Shown here in pieces: positions 33,709 to 43,309 of a DNA stretch of 64,000 bases. Below the pieces are notes generated by a model. That model was not told the DNA's origin. It saw nothing but the letters and a program-made list of their open reading frames with translations, and made no database searches. Made by a program: the position numbers and the translations under genes. The stretch lies in the NCBI RefSeq assembly GCF_018811945.1, contig NZ_JACRVU010000002.1, positions 1 to 64,000 on the forward strand, in the 5' to 3' direction. This stretch comes from Gluconobacter sp. P1C6_b (GTDB lineage Bacteria > Pseudomonadota > Alphaproteobacteria > Acetobacterales > Acetobacteraceae). Within the stretch, counting starts at the first letter, position 1, and the number at the start of each line of letters is the position of its first letter.

Positions 33709-34845
33709 TCAGGGAAGATCGAGCGCCAGATCATCCCGATGGATCAGGGCATCACGTCCGCGATATCCCAGAAGCTGTTCCATCTCGCCGGAACGGTGGC
33801 CGATCAGCTTCTGGCTCTCTTCGGAATCATAAGCGATCAGACCGCGCCCGATAACGCTTCCCTCAGCATCACGGATGAGCACGAGATCACCCCGCCCGAA
33901 ACTGCCCTCAAGACCGGTCACTCCGGCAGGTAGGAGAGATGCGCCCTCCTCAAGTGCACGGCGGGCGCCGGCATCGATTGTGAGTGACCCCTTGGGCTGA
34001 AGACTTCCGCCGATCCAGCGCTTGCGGGCTGAGCCGGCATCGGTCTGCGCCATGAACCAGGTGCACAGGCCGCCATTCTGCAGTCTGCGGAGCGGATGAT
34101 GCTCCTGTCCGGCCGCGATCACCATGTTCGCACCCGCACGTGTCGCAATCCGGGCCGCAAGGAGTTTCGTGCGCATTCCGCCAGACGAATAACCCGGTGG
34201 CGGCTCGCCCCCCATCGCCATGATCTCGTCCGTCATCTGTTCGACAACAGGAATATGCCGCGCGGACGGATCCTGTCGTGGGTCCGCCGTATAGAGTCCG
34301 TCGATGTCGGACAACAGGATCAGACAGTCGGCCCCGGTCATCTGGGCTACACGGGCGCCCAGTCGGTCATTGTCGCCGAAGCGGATCTCGCCAGTTGCAA
34401 TGGCGTCGTTTTCGTTAATGACCGGAACGCAGCCCAGATCGAGCAGGGTCTGAAGCGTGGCGCGCGCATTGAGGTGCCGCTCACGGTTTTCCGTATCGTC
34501 CGGGGTCAGCAGAAGCTGGGCCGCGACCAGATCATGGCCTGCGAGGGCCGCGCTCCAGCCCTGTGCCAGTCCGATCTGGCCGACACTGGCCATGGCCTGT
34601 TTTTCGTCCAGCCGCAGGCGGCGGGATGTCAGGCCCAGGCGATGCCGGGCCAGGGAAATTGCGCCCGAGGATACGACGATGACTTCCGCTCCCCGGGAGC
34701 GCAGGTCGGCGATATCCGCACAGACGCTCTGCAGCCATTCAAGACGGAGGCTTGCATTTGCGGAGTCAACCAGAAGCGCACTTCCGATCTTGATGACGAT
34801 CCGGCGGGCCTGCGCCAGACGAGGAGCAGAAGCCGGAGCCGTCAT
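33709..34845 (-). CDS. proB: Glutamate 5-kinase
   Basis: A 378-aa enzyme that phosphorylates glutamate in the first step of proline synthesis. The amino-acid-kinase domain (about 1-265) shows [38 protein letters not shown] and [12 protein letters not shown]-terminal PUA domain (about 280-360) follows, as in E. coli ProB. The ATG at 34845 is chosen because it overlaps the obgE stop by 4 bp; the long upstream in-frame stretch is obgE in another frame. Confidence 0.95.
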   Translation of the reverse strand: MTAPASAPRLAQARRIVIKIGSALLVDSANASLRLEWLQSVCADIADLRSRGAEVIVVSSGAISLARHRLGLTSRRLRLDEKQAMASVGQIGLAQGWSAALAGHDLVAAQLLLTPDDTENRERHLNARATLQTLLDLGCVPVINENDAIATGEIRFGDNDRLGARVAQMTGADCLILLSDIDGLYTADPRQDPSARHIPVVEQMTDEIMAMGGEPPPGYSSGGMRTKLLAARIATRAGANMVIAAGQEHHPLRRLQNGGLCTWFMAQTDAGSARKRWIGGSLQPKGSLTIDAGARRALEEGASLLPAGVTGLEGSFGRGDLVLIRDAEGSVIGRGLIAYDSEESQKLIGHRSGEMEQLLGYRGRDALIHRDDLALDLP

Positions 34846-35852
34846 CCCTGCCGGTCCTTTTTGGCAGCGGTCACGCGATCCTGAAGCAGGCGAAGCAGTT
34901 CGGGCAGGCCCTCCTGTGTGGCGCCGGAGAGCATCATCACTTCCGCGCCAGAAGCCTTTGCCAGAGCCCGCTTCTTGGCGGAACGCTGGGTTGGCGTCAG
35001 GGAATCGCACTTGTTCAGAACGATGATTTCCGGCTTGGCGGCAAGCACGGGATCATAGGCTTCCAGTTCCTTGCGGATCAGACGCCAGTGCTTGACCACC
35101 TGGCTTTCAGTGCCGTCAATCAGGTGCAGCAGCGTCGCGCAACGTTCTACATGCCCAAGGAAGCGGTCACCAAGACCAGCACCTTCGCTGGCGCCTTCGA
35201 TCAGGCCGGGAATATCGGCGATCACGAACTCTTCCGTATTGTTCAGCCGCACCACGCCGAGCTGCGGATGCAGGGTCGTGAACGGATAATCGGCAATCTT
35301 GGGGCGGGCCCGGGAGGCGACGGAGAGCAGTGTGGATTTGCCCGCATTGGGCAGCCCCACGAGGCCGATATCAGCAATCAGCTTCAGGCGCAGCCACACC
35401 CAGCGCTCTTCGCCCGGCCAGCCCTTGTCGGCCCGGCGTGGCGCACGGTTGGTGCTGCTCTTGAAATGGGTATTGCCAAGGCCGCCATCACCGCCACGGC
35501 ACAGAAGGACTTCCTTGCCCTCGGCATCGAGATCGGCCAGCAGGGTTTCGCGGTCTTCGTCAAAGATCTGCGTGCCGACCGGGACATTGATGGTGACAGT
35601 GGCTGCAGCCGCACCGGTCCGGTTGGAGCCTGCGCCATTGCCGCCCTTGCGGGCCTTGAAATGCTGGGTGTACCGAAAGTCGATCAGGGTATTCAGACCG
35701 GGGACGGCACGGAAAAGAATATCACCGCCACGACCGCCATCACCGCCGTCCGGACCGCCGTATTCGATGTATTTCTCGCGCCGGAATGCGATCACGCCGT
35801 CACCGCCGTCACCGGAACGTACATAGATCTTGGCCTGGTCGAGAAACTTCAT
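34842..35852 (-). CDS. obgE: GTPase ObgE/CgtA
   Basis: A 336-aa essential GTPase of ribosome assembly and stress control. The N-terminal glycine-rich Obg domain (about 1-158, [12 protein letters not shown]) is followed by the G domain with GLPNAGKST (G1), [10 protein letters not shown] (G3) and LNKCDSL (G4). The ATG at 35852 ([11 protein letters not shown]) is the standard start; 14 upstream in-frame codons are rejected. There is no long OCT extension. The rplU-rpmA-obgE order is classical, and here proB is coupled behind it. Confidence 0.96.
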   Translation of the reverse strand: MKFLDQAKIYVRSGDGGDGVIAFRREKYIEYGGPDGGDGGRGGDILFRAVPGLNTLIDFRYTQHFKARKGGNGAGSNRTGAAAATVTINVPVGTQIFDEDRETLLADLDAEGKEVLLCRGGDGGLGNTHFKSSTNRAPRRADKGWPGEERWVWLRLKLIADIGLVGLPNAGKSTLLSVASRARPKIADYPFTTLHPQLGVVRLNNTEEFVIADIPGLIEGASEGAGLGDRFLGHVERCATLLHLIDGTESQVVKHWRLIRKELEAYDPVLAAKPEIIVLNKCDSLTPTQRSAKKRALAKASGAEVMMLSGATQEGLPELLRLLQDRVTAAKKDRQG

Positions 35853-35891
35853 CGTATTGTCCGCAAGAAAAGGTGAGGGGCGCTTTATACG

Positions 35892-35925
35892 CAAAAAGGC
35901 CGGTCCCGAACAGGACCGGCCCCTT
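35892..35925 (-). terminator. Intrinsic terminator after rpmA
   Basis: Minus-strand GGCCGGTCC (35921-35913) pairs with GGACCGGCC (35906-35898) around a 6-nt loop, and five T follow. It lies 30 bp beyond the rpmA stop and 40 bp before the obgE start, so it can separate or attenuate obgE-proB from the ribosomal genes. Confidence 0.85.
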
Positions 35926-35952
35926 TCGCTCGCGCTGGAAAACGCGGGCTGC

Positions 35953-36219
35953 TTATTCAGCAGCTTCCGGCAGTGCCACGGAAACGTGGACGCGGCCTTC
36001 TGCGCGGCGCTGGAACTTCACATGACCGTCCACGAGAGCGAACAGCGTGTGGTCGCGGCCGATACCGACATTGGCGCCAGCCTTCATCTTCGTGCCGCGC
36101 TGACGGACGATGATGTTGCCTGCGATGACGCTTTCGCCACCGAATTTCTTCACGCCCAGACGACGACCTGCACTGTCGCGTCCGTTACGGCTCGAACCGC
36201 CTGCCTTTTTTTGTGCCAT
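35953..36219 (-). CDS. rpmA: 50S ribosomal protein L27
   Basis: An 88-aa ribosomal protein near the peptidyl-transferase centre. It starts [16 protein letters not shown] and contains the diagnostic LGVKKFGGE and [10 protein letters not shown] segments. It begins 33 bp after rplU and ends before a strong intrinsic terminator. Confidence 0.98.
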   Translation of the reverse strand: MAQKKAGGSSRNGRDSAGRRLGVKKFGGESVIAGNIIVRQRGTKMKAGANVGIGRDHTLFALVDGHVKFQRRAEGRVHVSVALPEAAE

Positions 36220-36252
36220 GGCTGTTTATCCTTACCTGGAGTGTCGGGCCGA

Positions 36253-36567
36253 TCAGGCCGCGTTGATCGCGTTGATGCGCAGGACGGTCACCGGCTGACG
36301 GTGGCCGTTCTTGCGGCGGCTGTTCTGACGGCGACGCTTCTTGAAGATGATCACCTTCGGCAGACGATCCTGAGCAACCACAGTTGCCGTCACGGTTGCG
36401 CCAGCGACCAGCGGTGCGCCAACGGTCAGGGTGCCTTCGCCGCCAACCATCAGGACGTCGGTGAAGGTGATGGTGCTGCCGGCTTCAGCTTCGAGCTTCT
36501 CGACCTTGAGGATGCTCTCGGGAGCAACGCGATACTGCTTGCCGCCGGTGCGGATGACTGCGTACAT
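36253..36567 (-). CDS. rplU: 50S ribosomal protein L21
   Basis: A 104-aa ribosomal protein that binds 23S rRNA. The family start [14 protein letters not shown] and the C-terminal [18 protein letters not shown] are clear. It is the first gene of the rplU-rpmA unit, with a 5' leader of roughly 120 nt from the candidate promoter. Confidence 0.98.
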   Translation of the reverse strand: MYAVIRTGGKQYRVAPESILKVEKLEAEAGSTITFTDVLMVGGEGTLTVGAPLVAGATVTATVVAQDRLPKVIIFKKRRRQNSRRKNGHRQPVTVLRINAINAA

Positions 36568-36696
36568 TCTGGAAACTCTCTCTGTTCCGATCTCGTGGCC
36601 GCTTCTGCCGGGTTGACCCGATCTGGCGCGACCCAGTCGCTTTTTGTCGTTGGCTCCATGCTGCCCAATAAGAATTGGAACACGGAACAGCCGCGG

Positions 36697-36725
36697 TCGA
36701 TACAGATATGAAGGCTTCCAGTCAA
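36697..36725 (-). promoter_or_regulatory. rplU-rpmA promoter
   Basis: On the minus strand TTGACT (36720-36725) and TATCGA (36697-36702) are 17 bp apart, a good sigma-70-type pair. The leader downstream contains a GCGAC/GTCGC hairpin. Confidence 0.6.
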
Positions 36726-36857
36726 TCAGAAACGGCGAAAAAACCCTTTCCGGAGCATCTTTCTCTCAGGAACATCCTCTGGCCCTCTTGCAATGTCCGG
36801 AAAACCCCGTCATAAGCCCCTCCGTCGATCAGGTTCAGCGCAAAAGCAGAGCCGTAC

Positions 36858-36950
<93 letters not shown>

Positions 36951-37172
36951 AAATCAAAAATTCCAAGATTTTCAGACGGTTATTTGATTTATCGAAATCC
37001 ATCCCACCTTGGGTTCCATCTTAAAAAATACGTCATCGCGAAGCGCCCGGACGCGATATACGTCGTCCTATAAATTTCCCGATGCGATCCGCTGACTAAA
37101 ATCCTGTCTTTCTCCAGAGGCCCAACGGAAGGCACTTATACAGATCCGGATTTTCCGCGGGTCAGTCGCTCA

Positions 37173-37538
37173 TTGCTGGATATTGCCAAGTCCATCCAGC
37201 GCGATATGCCGCGTGATATCGGCGCAAAATGGTCCCGTGTTTATTTCGAAAGCCCAAATTTCCCGGACAGAAAAATAGATGAAATCATAGAGAGGCTGAC
37301 ACTACGACAGCCCTATTCAAAGATCGGAAACCCGGACTTTTGGGCACAGACAGATGCCGTCATGGAATTGCTGTTCGCCCGGGCATCCTGCTGGTCTGGC
37401 GCGTTGAAACTGGAGGACCTTCTGCCGCAGCTGACATCAGGCCGGATGATCCAGGTTCATGACGAATATCGACAGACAGGTCTGCCCCTCAACGTGATTG
37501 CAGAGCACGGTCCCTTTTATAAAAGACCGATCCGGTGA
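37173..37538 (+). CDS. Unrecognised ORF, possibly a gene remnant
   Basis: A 121-codon frame with only a TTG start at 37173; protein-like sequence continues upstream to a TAA at 37071 without a good start, which suggests a decayed gene. Composition is balanced and helical (RKIDEIIERLTLRQPYS, VMELLFARAS). I recognise no family. After its stop the neighbouring frame (37501-37611) reads SGELRRLARALRDLGW, reminiscent of the C-terminus of VapE/primase-type mobile-element proteins, as if a frameshift separated them. No promoter or Shine-Dalgarno is evident. Confidence 0.35.
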   Translation: MLDIAKSIQRDMPRDIGAKWSRVYFESPNFPDRKIDEIIERLTLRQPYSKIGNPDFWAQTDAVMELLFARASCWSGALKLEDLLPQLTSGRMIQVHDEYRQTGLPLNVIAEHGPFYKRPIR

Positions 37539-37845
37539 GCTGCGCCGTCTTGCTCGCGCTTTGAGGGATCTTGGCTGGACGCAGCATCGCACGGCGCAGG
37601 CCCGGCGCTGAATAGTGCCCCTGATTTTCCACCAAAAGCCCCAATGGCATCACAGGTGAAGCCATCTCGTAAAGCACAACGACTTCTCCGGTGTCTTTCT
37701 TTGCGCAGCCGTCCTCTTCTTGGCCATCTCCCTCAGTGCAACCATCGTGCTCTGGCCGCAAGTCCTGAGCCCGGGAGGCACACATGTTTACAGGCCATGG
37801 GGCATTTCGTAACAAAAAGCGTCACCACATAAGGTTCTAAAGCGG
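37539..37845 (+). other. Gap with coding remnants before the helicase-PLD gene
   Basis: No intact gene is seen. Plus-strand 37501-37611 stays open with primase-like residues and ends at TGA. Plus-strand 37654-37812 reads a membrane-like peptide without a start codon: a hydrophobic stretch AAVLFLAISLSATIVLW, then a short polar tail to TAA. Its pattern loosely recalls Pycsar-type membrane effectors, but this is weak. The stretch probably holds debris of earlier insertions. Confidence 0.35.
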
Positions 37846-40800
37846 ATGTCGTCGAAGCCAAGCCATCATTCGGTCCTTTCGTACTGGCATTCCGCTCTTC
37901 TTGATGACGCCCAGATGAAGATCTCCTTCAGCCGGGATAATCTGGTCGCCCTTGACGAAGATGGCTTTGAAAAAGGTCACCTGCCGCCTGAAAAAAACCA
38001 GGCGCTGAGAAAGATGCACCCTGCCTTCCGTGAGCTGACTCCGGACGATTCCATTATCGCGATGGCCGGTATTCGCATTCTTCTCGGACAGGTCAGTCAT
38101 TCCACCGAGCATTCGAAGCAGCCTGCCCTTTTCTGTATGGCCATGCTCGTCAACGTCAGTCCGGAAGGGGCCATCCAGCCGCTCAAGGATGCCCCACCCT
38201 GGATAAACCGGGAGCTTCTCGAACCGTCCGATGGTGAAGTCCTGATTGGTGATTTGGCCACCATGGACAAGTGGCTTCAGCTCAATCCGTTTGAGGGAGG
38301 CAGTCTCGGCAAGACCCTGGAATGGGCGGAAAAGCTTTGGAACGCCGTGACCGGGGAAGACGGATTACCCGATGGCTATGAACTCTGGGAGCGCGTGGCT
38401 CTTCAGCCTGCAGAGTCCAGCATCGGGATGATTGCGACCCTCCATCAGCGGCGGTTTTACGATGCCGTTCTCGCTGACAGTGCTCTCGTAACACCCCTGC
38501 TTGAACGTTATGTCGACGGCGGCCCTGAACCGGCTGTTGTAGATGAGAAGCAGAGATGGGCAGCCGCTGGACAGGTCAGGGGAACGATGACCTCCGCCTA
38601 TGGAATGTCACCCAGCCAGTCCGAAGCCATGGCGGCGTTCTGCTCGGTGAAGGATGGTGACATCCTTGCTGTCAACGGACCTCCAGGCACGGGCAAGACC
38701 ACACTTCTGCAGGGTATCATCGCGACGGAGCTGGTGACGCGTGCCCTCGAGGGTGGCGACCCGGCTGTGATCGTCGGGACCTCGACCAATAACCAGGCTG
38801 TCACCAACATCATTGATGCCATGAAAAAAGCCATGGCTTCCAAGGATAGCCGGCCATGGGCGAGAAGATGGATTGAAGGTGCCGATGCGCTGGGTCTGTA
38901 TTTCCCTTCCGGAGAGAAAGGAAAGGAGGCTCTGAAAGCCGGCTACCTTGTCGCGTCTCCAGGAAGAGGCCTGGGCACGATGGAGTGGAAGGGCTTCCCC
39001 GAACGGGAACGGGATACGGTCGATGCCTGGGCGTCCCGTGATGCTTGGATCAACGGTTACTACGGTTCTTTCTATCCGGGTGTCACTCCGCCAATCCGTA
39101 AGGAGCACCTCTCAGGCCACGGTCCCCAGGGGCCGCGTCATGATATCAGCCTTGTTGAAGATGGCATCGCGAAAATCCGTGCGCGGATGAAGGTCCTTGT
39201 CGAAGCAGGGCGGGTCTGTGTGGAAGAGGCCCGAAAGCTACATCAGCTATATGTGTCCTCGGGGTATGGGACATATCCTGAAATCACACAGACCATCGCC
39301 CAGCGGGAAGCCCTTCTTCAGGAACGCAGGCCCAGGGAAGAGGCTCTCAAATTCGACCTCAAGGAAAAAGAGGCTGCCGCAGCCGTCCTGCACGCCAGGG
39401 TCGATGACGAGAACCGGAAGACCCGGAATCTCCTGAAGCAGTGCGATGATGCCGTGCATACTGCCGAGCAGAAAGTCGAGCAGGTGGGAGCACATGCCGT
39501 CGCGCTCATCGCAGCATTGCCAGAGGGGGGTTTCTTTTCGAGCCTGATAAGTGGACGTAGCTGGGCGAATGTTGAGAAGCTTGTCGCCGAGGGGGGGCAG
39601 GGAAGTTTCTTTCGGTCGCTCATGCAGGCTCAGGTGAAATCCAAACCCGAATGGATGGATGCCATTAATGAGATGACGGCATCAGCCGAGAGCGCGCTTG
39701 CAGCAGCCAGAAAATCCCGGGAAGAGACGCATCAGGCTCGGAATGCCCTGGTCCAGAAGCTGGAACGTGAGGCGGCTGCCGCCGAAATGGTGAGTAAGAC
39801 GGCCCGTGGCGAGTACGACCACTATGTTGGAGGCTCCTATATTCTGGCTGGTCGCGAACTTGAAAAACTCCTCATCCTCAAGCGCCAGATACTCTGGCAA
39901 CTTCAGGATGGCTGCGCGGCCATTGAAAAGGTTCTGGCACCGTCCGACTGGGTCGGGATGTTCGACATGCCGGAAGAAAAGCTTCCCTGGCGCCAGAACA
40001 ACTGGACAGGCAGACTGGATGTCATCGAGGATTTCCTGGACCGGACGATACGCTACGCCCTGTTCCAGTATGCTCTGCGCTACTGGGAGGGGCGGTGGGT
40101 TCTTGAAGTGCAGGCTTTGCAGGATGCGCTCGAGAAGAACGACAACAAGGCCTATCCGTTCAAGGTTGGCGGCAGAGCCATGGAGGCCATGTATCGTCGA
40201 TGGGCGATGCTGACACCACTCTTCATCGTGACCGCAGCCAGCCTTCCGAAGTTCCCCAAATGCACGCTGAAGGAAAAGGGCAAGTTCGTCGAACGCTTCA
40301 TGACAGGCTTCTTCGACCTGCTCATTGTTGACGAGGCCGGACAGATTGCCCCCTACCAGATGGTGCCGGCCATGGCCTTCTCGAAGAAAGCCGTTGTGGT
40401 CGGGGACGTCTTCCAGATTGAGCCGGTTGTCACCAGTTCCTATGCAACGGATACTGGAAACGCCCGAAAGGCCGGTGTCCAGGAATACTTCTGGGATGAC
40501 GACGGACCGGTTGATCCCCGCGTCGTCACGGCCGCACCGGGAAACAATAACCTCATGGGCTCCGTGATGCGCGTGGTCCAGACAGGCACCAGCCACTCCT
40601 CACCGGACAGCCCAGTTCCCGGCATCTTCCTGACCGAGCACCGCCGGTGTCGACGGGACATCATCGAGATCTGCAACGAACTTGTCTATAATGGCCGTCT
40701 GAAACCCATGACTGCAGAACCGGACAAGGTGCCACCGCTGCCGCCTCTGGCCTGGGCCAATGTCAACGGGGTATCGGAGCGTCTGGGGCGCAGTCAGCGC

Positions 40801-41805
40801 AATCCCCGTGAGGCAGAGGCCATCGCGAGGTGGATTGTCAGTAAAGCGGATGAATGGAAGGGCTTCTACGACAAGCCGGTGAACGAGATTGTCGCGGTGA
40901 TTACTCCCTATGGACCGCAGAGAGACGCCATCCGGCGGGCTCTGCGCAGGTTCAGCAAAGACAATCCTGACAAAAACATCTCGAAAATCAAGGTCGGCAC
41001 GGTCAATGCCATGCAGGGCGCTGAACGGGATATCATCATCTTCTCGCCGACATGTGACCGCAAGGCGAGCACGGGTTTCCTGGATGGCAAGCGCAGTCTT
41101 CTCAACGTCGCCATCTCACGAGCCGTCCATTCGTTCGTCGTCATTGGTACGATGGAAATCTTCGAGCGCAACTCTGCGTCGGCCCTGGGAATTCTGGGAA
41201 GGGCTCTGTTCTCCAAGGGCTATGAACTTGGGGATGTGACAGGCAACTGGGCGGCGGACACGTCTCTCATTCTGCGAGGCGAGAGGCTCTCGTCCGTAAA
41301 CGACCACCACGCGCAACTGGACAAAGCCCTTGCGGACCTGAAAGACGGCGAGGAAATTGTCATTGTCTCCCCCTTTCTGTCCCTGTCCGGCGTAAACGCA
41401 CCTGAACTCCAGGACAGCATCCGCGAGGCCGTTGGCAGAGGGGCCGTGGTGAACATCGTGACGCGCGCTCCCAACGCTCCCGGTTACTCCAACGGAACAT
41501 CACCTGCGTGCAGAAAGGCACTGCAGGAAGCGGGAGCAAGGCTGCACGATATCAAGCTTCTGCATTCGAAGACGCTGATGACGCAGAATTTTATTGCCGA
41601 GGGGTCATTCAACTGGCTGAGCGTCATGCGCGACAAGCCTGAGGGCGCCAACCTGGATACGTCATGGGTGCTGACCGGGGAGGATGCCCATATAGCTGCC
41701 CGAGAAGCCATTGATGAGCTGAACGTTCTTCTGAAAGAGAACAGACCCCCGTCCGAAGTGGGGCATGGAATAATGGCGGCCTTCGCCAGTCAGGGCAAAG
41801 GCTGA
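37846..41805 (+). CDS. SF1 (UPF1-like) helicase fused to PLD nuclease; Mokosh type II-like
   Basis: A 1319-aa protein combining a DNA2/NAM7/UPF1-type superfamily 1 helicase with a C-terminal phospholipase-D domain. Helicase motifs in order: Walker A GPPGTGKTT (residues 278-286), Walker B VDEAG (828-832), VVGDVFQIEP (Asp854), EHRRCRRD (about 931-938), TVNAMQGAERD (about 1052-1062) and ISRA with Arg1092. A large insert at about 450-720 separates motifs I and II and contains charged coiled coil. The PLD part (about 1130-1300) shows HSK at 1240-1242 and GSFNW with Asn1256, a single HxK set. COG1112 helicase plus PLD in one chain is the architecture of type II Mokosh (MkoC) antiphage proteins. It stands alone after remnants near tRNA-Ser. 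Another role in nucleic-acid repair cannot be excluded. Confidence 0.8.
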   Translation: MSSKPSHHSVLSYWHSALLDDAQMKISFSRDNLVALDEDGFEKGHLPPEKNQALRKMHPAFRELTPDDSIIAMAGIRILLGQVSHSTEHSKQPALFCMAMLVNVSPEGAIQPLKDAPPWINRELLEPSDGEVLIGDLATMDKWLQLNPFEGGSLGKTLEWAEKLWNAVTGEDGLPDGYELWERVALQPAESSIGMIATLHQRRFYDAVLADSALVTPLLERYVDGGPEPAVVDEKQRWAAAGQVRGTMTSAYGMSPSQSEAMAAFCSVKDGDILAVNGPPGTGKTTLLQGIIATELVTRALEGGDPAVIVGTSTNNQAVTNIIDAMKKAMASKDSRPWARRWIEGADALGLYFPSGEKGKEALKAGYLVASPGRGLGTMEWKGFPERERDTVDAWASRDAWINGYYGSFYPGVTPPIRKEHLSGHGPQGPRHDISLVEDGIAKIRARMKVLVEAGRVCVEEARKLHQLYVSSGYGTYPEITQTIAQREALLQERRPREEALKFDLKEKEAAAAVLHARVDDENRKTRNLLKQCDDAVHTAEQKVEQVGAHAVALIAALPEGGFFSSLISGRSWANVEKLVAEGGQGSFFRSLMQAQVKSKPEWMDAINEMTASAESALAAARKSREETHQARNALVQKLEREAAAAEMVSKTARGEYDHYVGGSYILAGRELEKLLILKRQILWQLQDGCAAIEKVLAPSDWVGMFDMPEEKLPWRQNNWTGRLDVIEDFLDRTIRYALFQYALRYWEGRWVLEVQALQDALEKNDNKAYPFKVGGRAMEAMYRRWAMLTPLFIVTAASLPKFPKCTLKEKGKFVERFMTGFFDLLIVDEAGQIAPYQMVPAMAFSKKAVVVGDVFQIEPVVTSSYATDTGNARKAGVQEYFWDDDGPVDPRVVTAAPGNNNLMGSVMRVVQTGTSHSSPDSPVPGIFLTEHRRCRRDIIEICNELVYNGRLKPMTAEPDKVPPLPPLAWANVNGVSERLGRSQRNPREAEAIARWIVSKADEWKGFYDKPVNEIVAVITPYGPQRDAIRRALRRFSKDNPDKNISKIKVGTVNAMQGAERDIIIFSPTCDRKASTGFLDGKRSLLNVAISRAVHSFVVIGTMEIFERNSASALGILGRALFSKGYELGDVTGNWAADTSLILRGERLSSVNDHHAQLDKALADLKDGEEIVIVSPFLSLSGVNAPELQDSIREAVGRGAVVNIVTRAPNAPGYSNGTSPACRKALQEAGARLHDIKLLHSKTLMTQNFIAEGSFNWLSVMRDKPEGANLDTSWVLTGEDAHIAAREAIDELNVLLKENRPPSEVGHGIMAAFASQGKG

Positions 41806-42116
41806 CAGCTCTGCCCGGAGTAAGACCGGCAGTCATGATGCCGTTTTTCGATGATGAAGTTCGGCATCATTCAGGCTTGTGTTCGGCAGGCGCTCGTTCA
41901 CGAATAAAGGTGGTCGTGGAAAAGAAACTCTGATCGTATCCACAGTTTTCTGCGGCACGTATTTGAAGTCACGTGAGACTGCCAACCATTTCTTGGTAGG
42001 GGGAAAACAGAATGTCCGCTATCCGTAATCGAACGTAAAATAACAGACGTTCCTACTCGTCTAAACTGTGTGTCGAACGATATTAATGCCTTCGTCTGGC
42101 ATGACGGTAAAAGCGA
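41806..42116. other. Intergenic region after the helicase-PLD gene
   Basis: No gene is visible. Arms ATGATGCCG (41835-41843) and CGGCATCAT (41862-41870) form a 9-bp stem with an 18-nt loop, 30 bp after the helicase stop and without a following T-run; it may act as a terminator. The rest is AT-richer sequence with no recognised motif. Confidence 0.4.
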
Positions 42117-42842
42117 TCAATCGGCTTCACTGGTAACCTTTGCGAGTTCCGATATGCGTTGCGCTTTCCAGCGTTGAAGCAGTCGGGAGCGAGGCTCACC
42201 TATCTTCTCATCCAGAATTTCTACCGCGTGTATCCGGTCCGTACGGAAATGACGAAAGCCCTGCCTCAGCTCGCACCAGGCGATCAACATGCACGTGGTG
42301 TCCGAATAACCGAGAACGACCGGCCATACCGTGCGCTCGGTGAACTCACCCTGTTGATCGCGATAATGCAGGCGCAACTTCGTCCCTGTGCGGATTGCGG
42401 CTCGAAGATTCGCCGTATCAGCCATCCGTTGTGATGCATCCAGAGGCAGTTTCGCTGCTGTGCTCGGAGTGTTGATCAGCGGCTGTAAGCGCCCGGGTAC
42501 GGTCACAGCGACTTTGGCGAGAACGTCCTGTGCTGCACGTGCCAGCATTTTATCACCATGAGCAGCCACCCACTGCGCACCCAGTACGATTGCCTCAAGC
42601 TCCACCGGGAGCAGTGCGAGCGGTGGCATGTCATATTCGGACCCCAGAACGTAGCCAACGCCGGCTTCGCCTGAAATGGGTACGCGCTGCCCCATCAGAT
42701 GCGCGATGTCGCGGTATATCGTACGGACGGAGACCTCCAGTTCGTCGGCCAGCATCCTCGCCGTGACGGGGCGAGACGACCGGCGCAGAATCTGGATGAT
42801 CTGAAAAAGGCGATCGGTGCTGCGCAAAGGTTTCGCAATCAT
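42117..42842 (-). CDS. HTH-WYL transcriptional regulator (YafY type)
   Basis: A 241-aa DNA-binding protein. The N-terminal helix-turn-helix (about residues 8-60, RLFQIIQILRRSSRPVTARM) resembles DeoR/HTH_11 domains, and ISGEAGVGYVLG follows. A WYL-type sensor domain (about 135-225, including LRAAIRTGTKLRLHYRD) probably binds a ligand. It diverges from the VOC gene. A perfect palindrome covers its own start codon, suggesting it represses itself and its neighbour. Confidence 0.85.
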   Translation of the reverse strand: MIAKPLRSTDRLFQIIQILRRSSRPVTARMLADELEVSVRTIYRDIAHLMGQRVPISGEAGVGYVLGSEYDMPPLALLPVELEAIVLGAQWVAAHGDKMLARAAQDVLAKVAVTVPGRLQPLINTPSTAAKLPLDASQRMADTANLRAAIRTGTKLRLHYRDQQGEFTERTVWPVVLGYSDTTCMLIAWCELRQGFRHFRTDRIHAVEILDEKIGEPRSRLLQRWKAQRISELAKVTSEAD

Positions 42843-42868
42843 GCTGACAGGATGCTGTCAGCATGATT
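42837..42868. promoter_or_regulatory. Perfect 14-bp palindrome between WYL regulator and VOC gene
   Basis: AATCATGCTGACAG (42837-42850) and CTGTCAGCATGATT (42855-42868) are exact reverse complements with a GATG spacer. The left arm contains the regulator's start codon (42840-42842), and the VOC gene starts 43 bp to the right. The likely role is an operator for the WYL regulator; a hairpin masking regulator translation is an alternative. Confidence 0.75.
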
Positions 42869-42910
42869 GTGCCAGAAGGCGGGGAACACAACCTGCGCAG
42901 GAACTTACCG

Positions 42911-43309
42911 ATGAAATTTACCTCCATCCGCCTGATTGCCGCCGACATCACTACGATGGTAGCCTTTTACGAACTGGTGACCGGTCAGTCTGCCGAATGG
43001 CTTGCACCCCAGTTTGCCGAAATCGTAACCCTTGGAGCGACACTTGCGATCGGTGGTGCTGAGACGGTAGCGCTGTTCATGGAAGGGAGTGCCGAACCAG
43101 GTGCAAATCGCACAGCCCTCCTGGAATTCAAGGTCGATGACGTGGATTCCGAGTTCACGCGTCTGAAAGGGAAGGTGGATGTTGTGATCGCACCCAGGCT
43201 GCTGCCCTGGGGTAACCGCACGGCCCAGTTCCGCGATCCCGAGGGCACGATCATCAGCCTGTTCACGCCGGTAACTGAAGCCGCCCGCGCCCGTTTCGGG
43301 AGCCGTTGA
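42911..43309 (+). CDS. VOC-superfamily protein (glyoxalase/dioxygenase fold)
   Basis: A 132-aa vicinal-oxygen-chelate protein. It opens MKFTSIRLIAADITTMVAFY, typical of the first beta-alpha-beta unit, and ends with WGNRTAQFRDPEGTIISLF, the second. Such single-chain proteins dimerise and may act as glyoxalases, dioxygenases or drug-binding proteins; the substrate is unknown. The ATG at 42911 has an AGGAA ribosome-binding site and fits the family; an upstream start inside the palindrome is rejected. Divergent from its probable WYL regulator. Confidence 0.82.
   Translation: MKFTSIRLIAADITTMVAFYELVTGQSAEWLAPQFAEIVTLGATLAIGGAETVALFMEGSAEPGANRTALLEFKVDDVDSEFTRLKGKVDVVIAPRLLPWGNRTAQFRDPEGTIISLFTPVTEAARARFGSR

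Noticed and set aside
37489-37815. Minus-strand frame of 108 codons upstream of the helicase gene
   Set aside because: No family features, no ribosome-binding site, and the plus strand carries more protein-like remnants.
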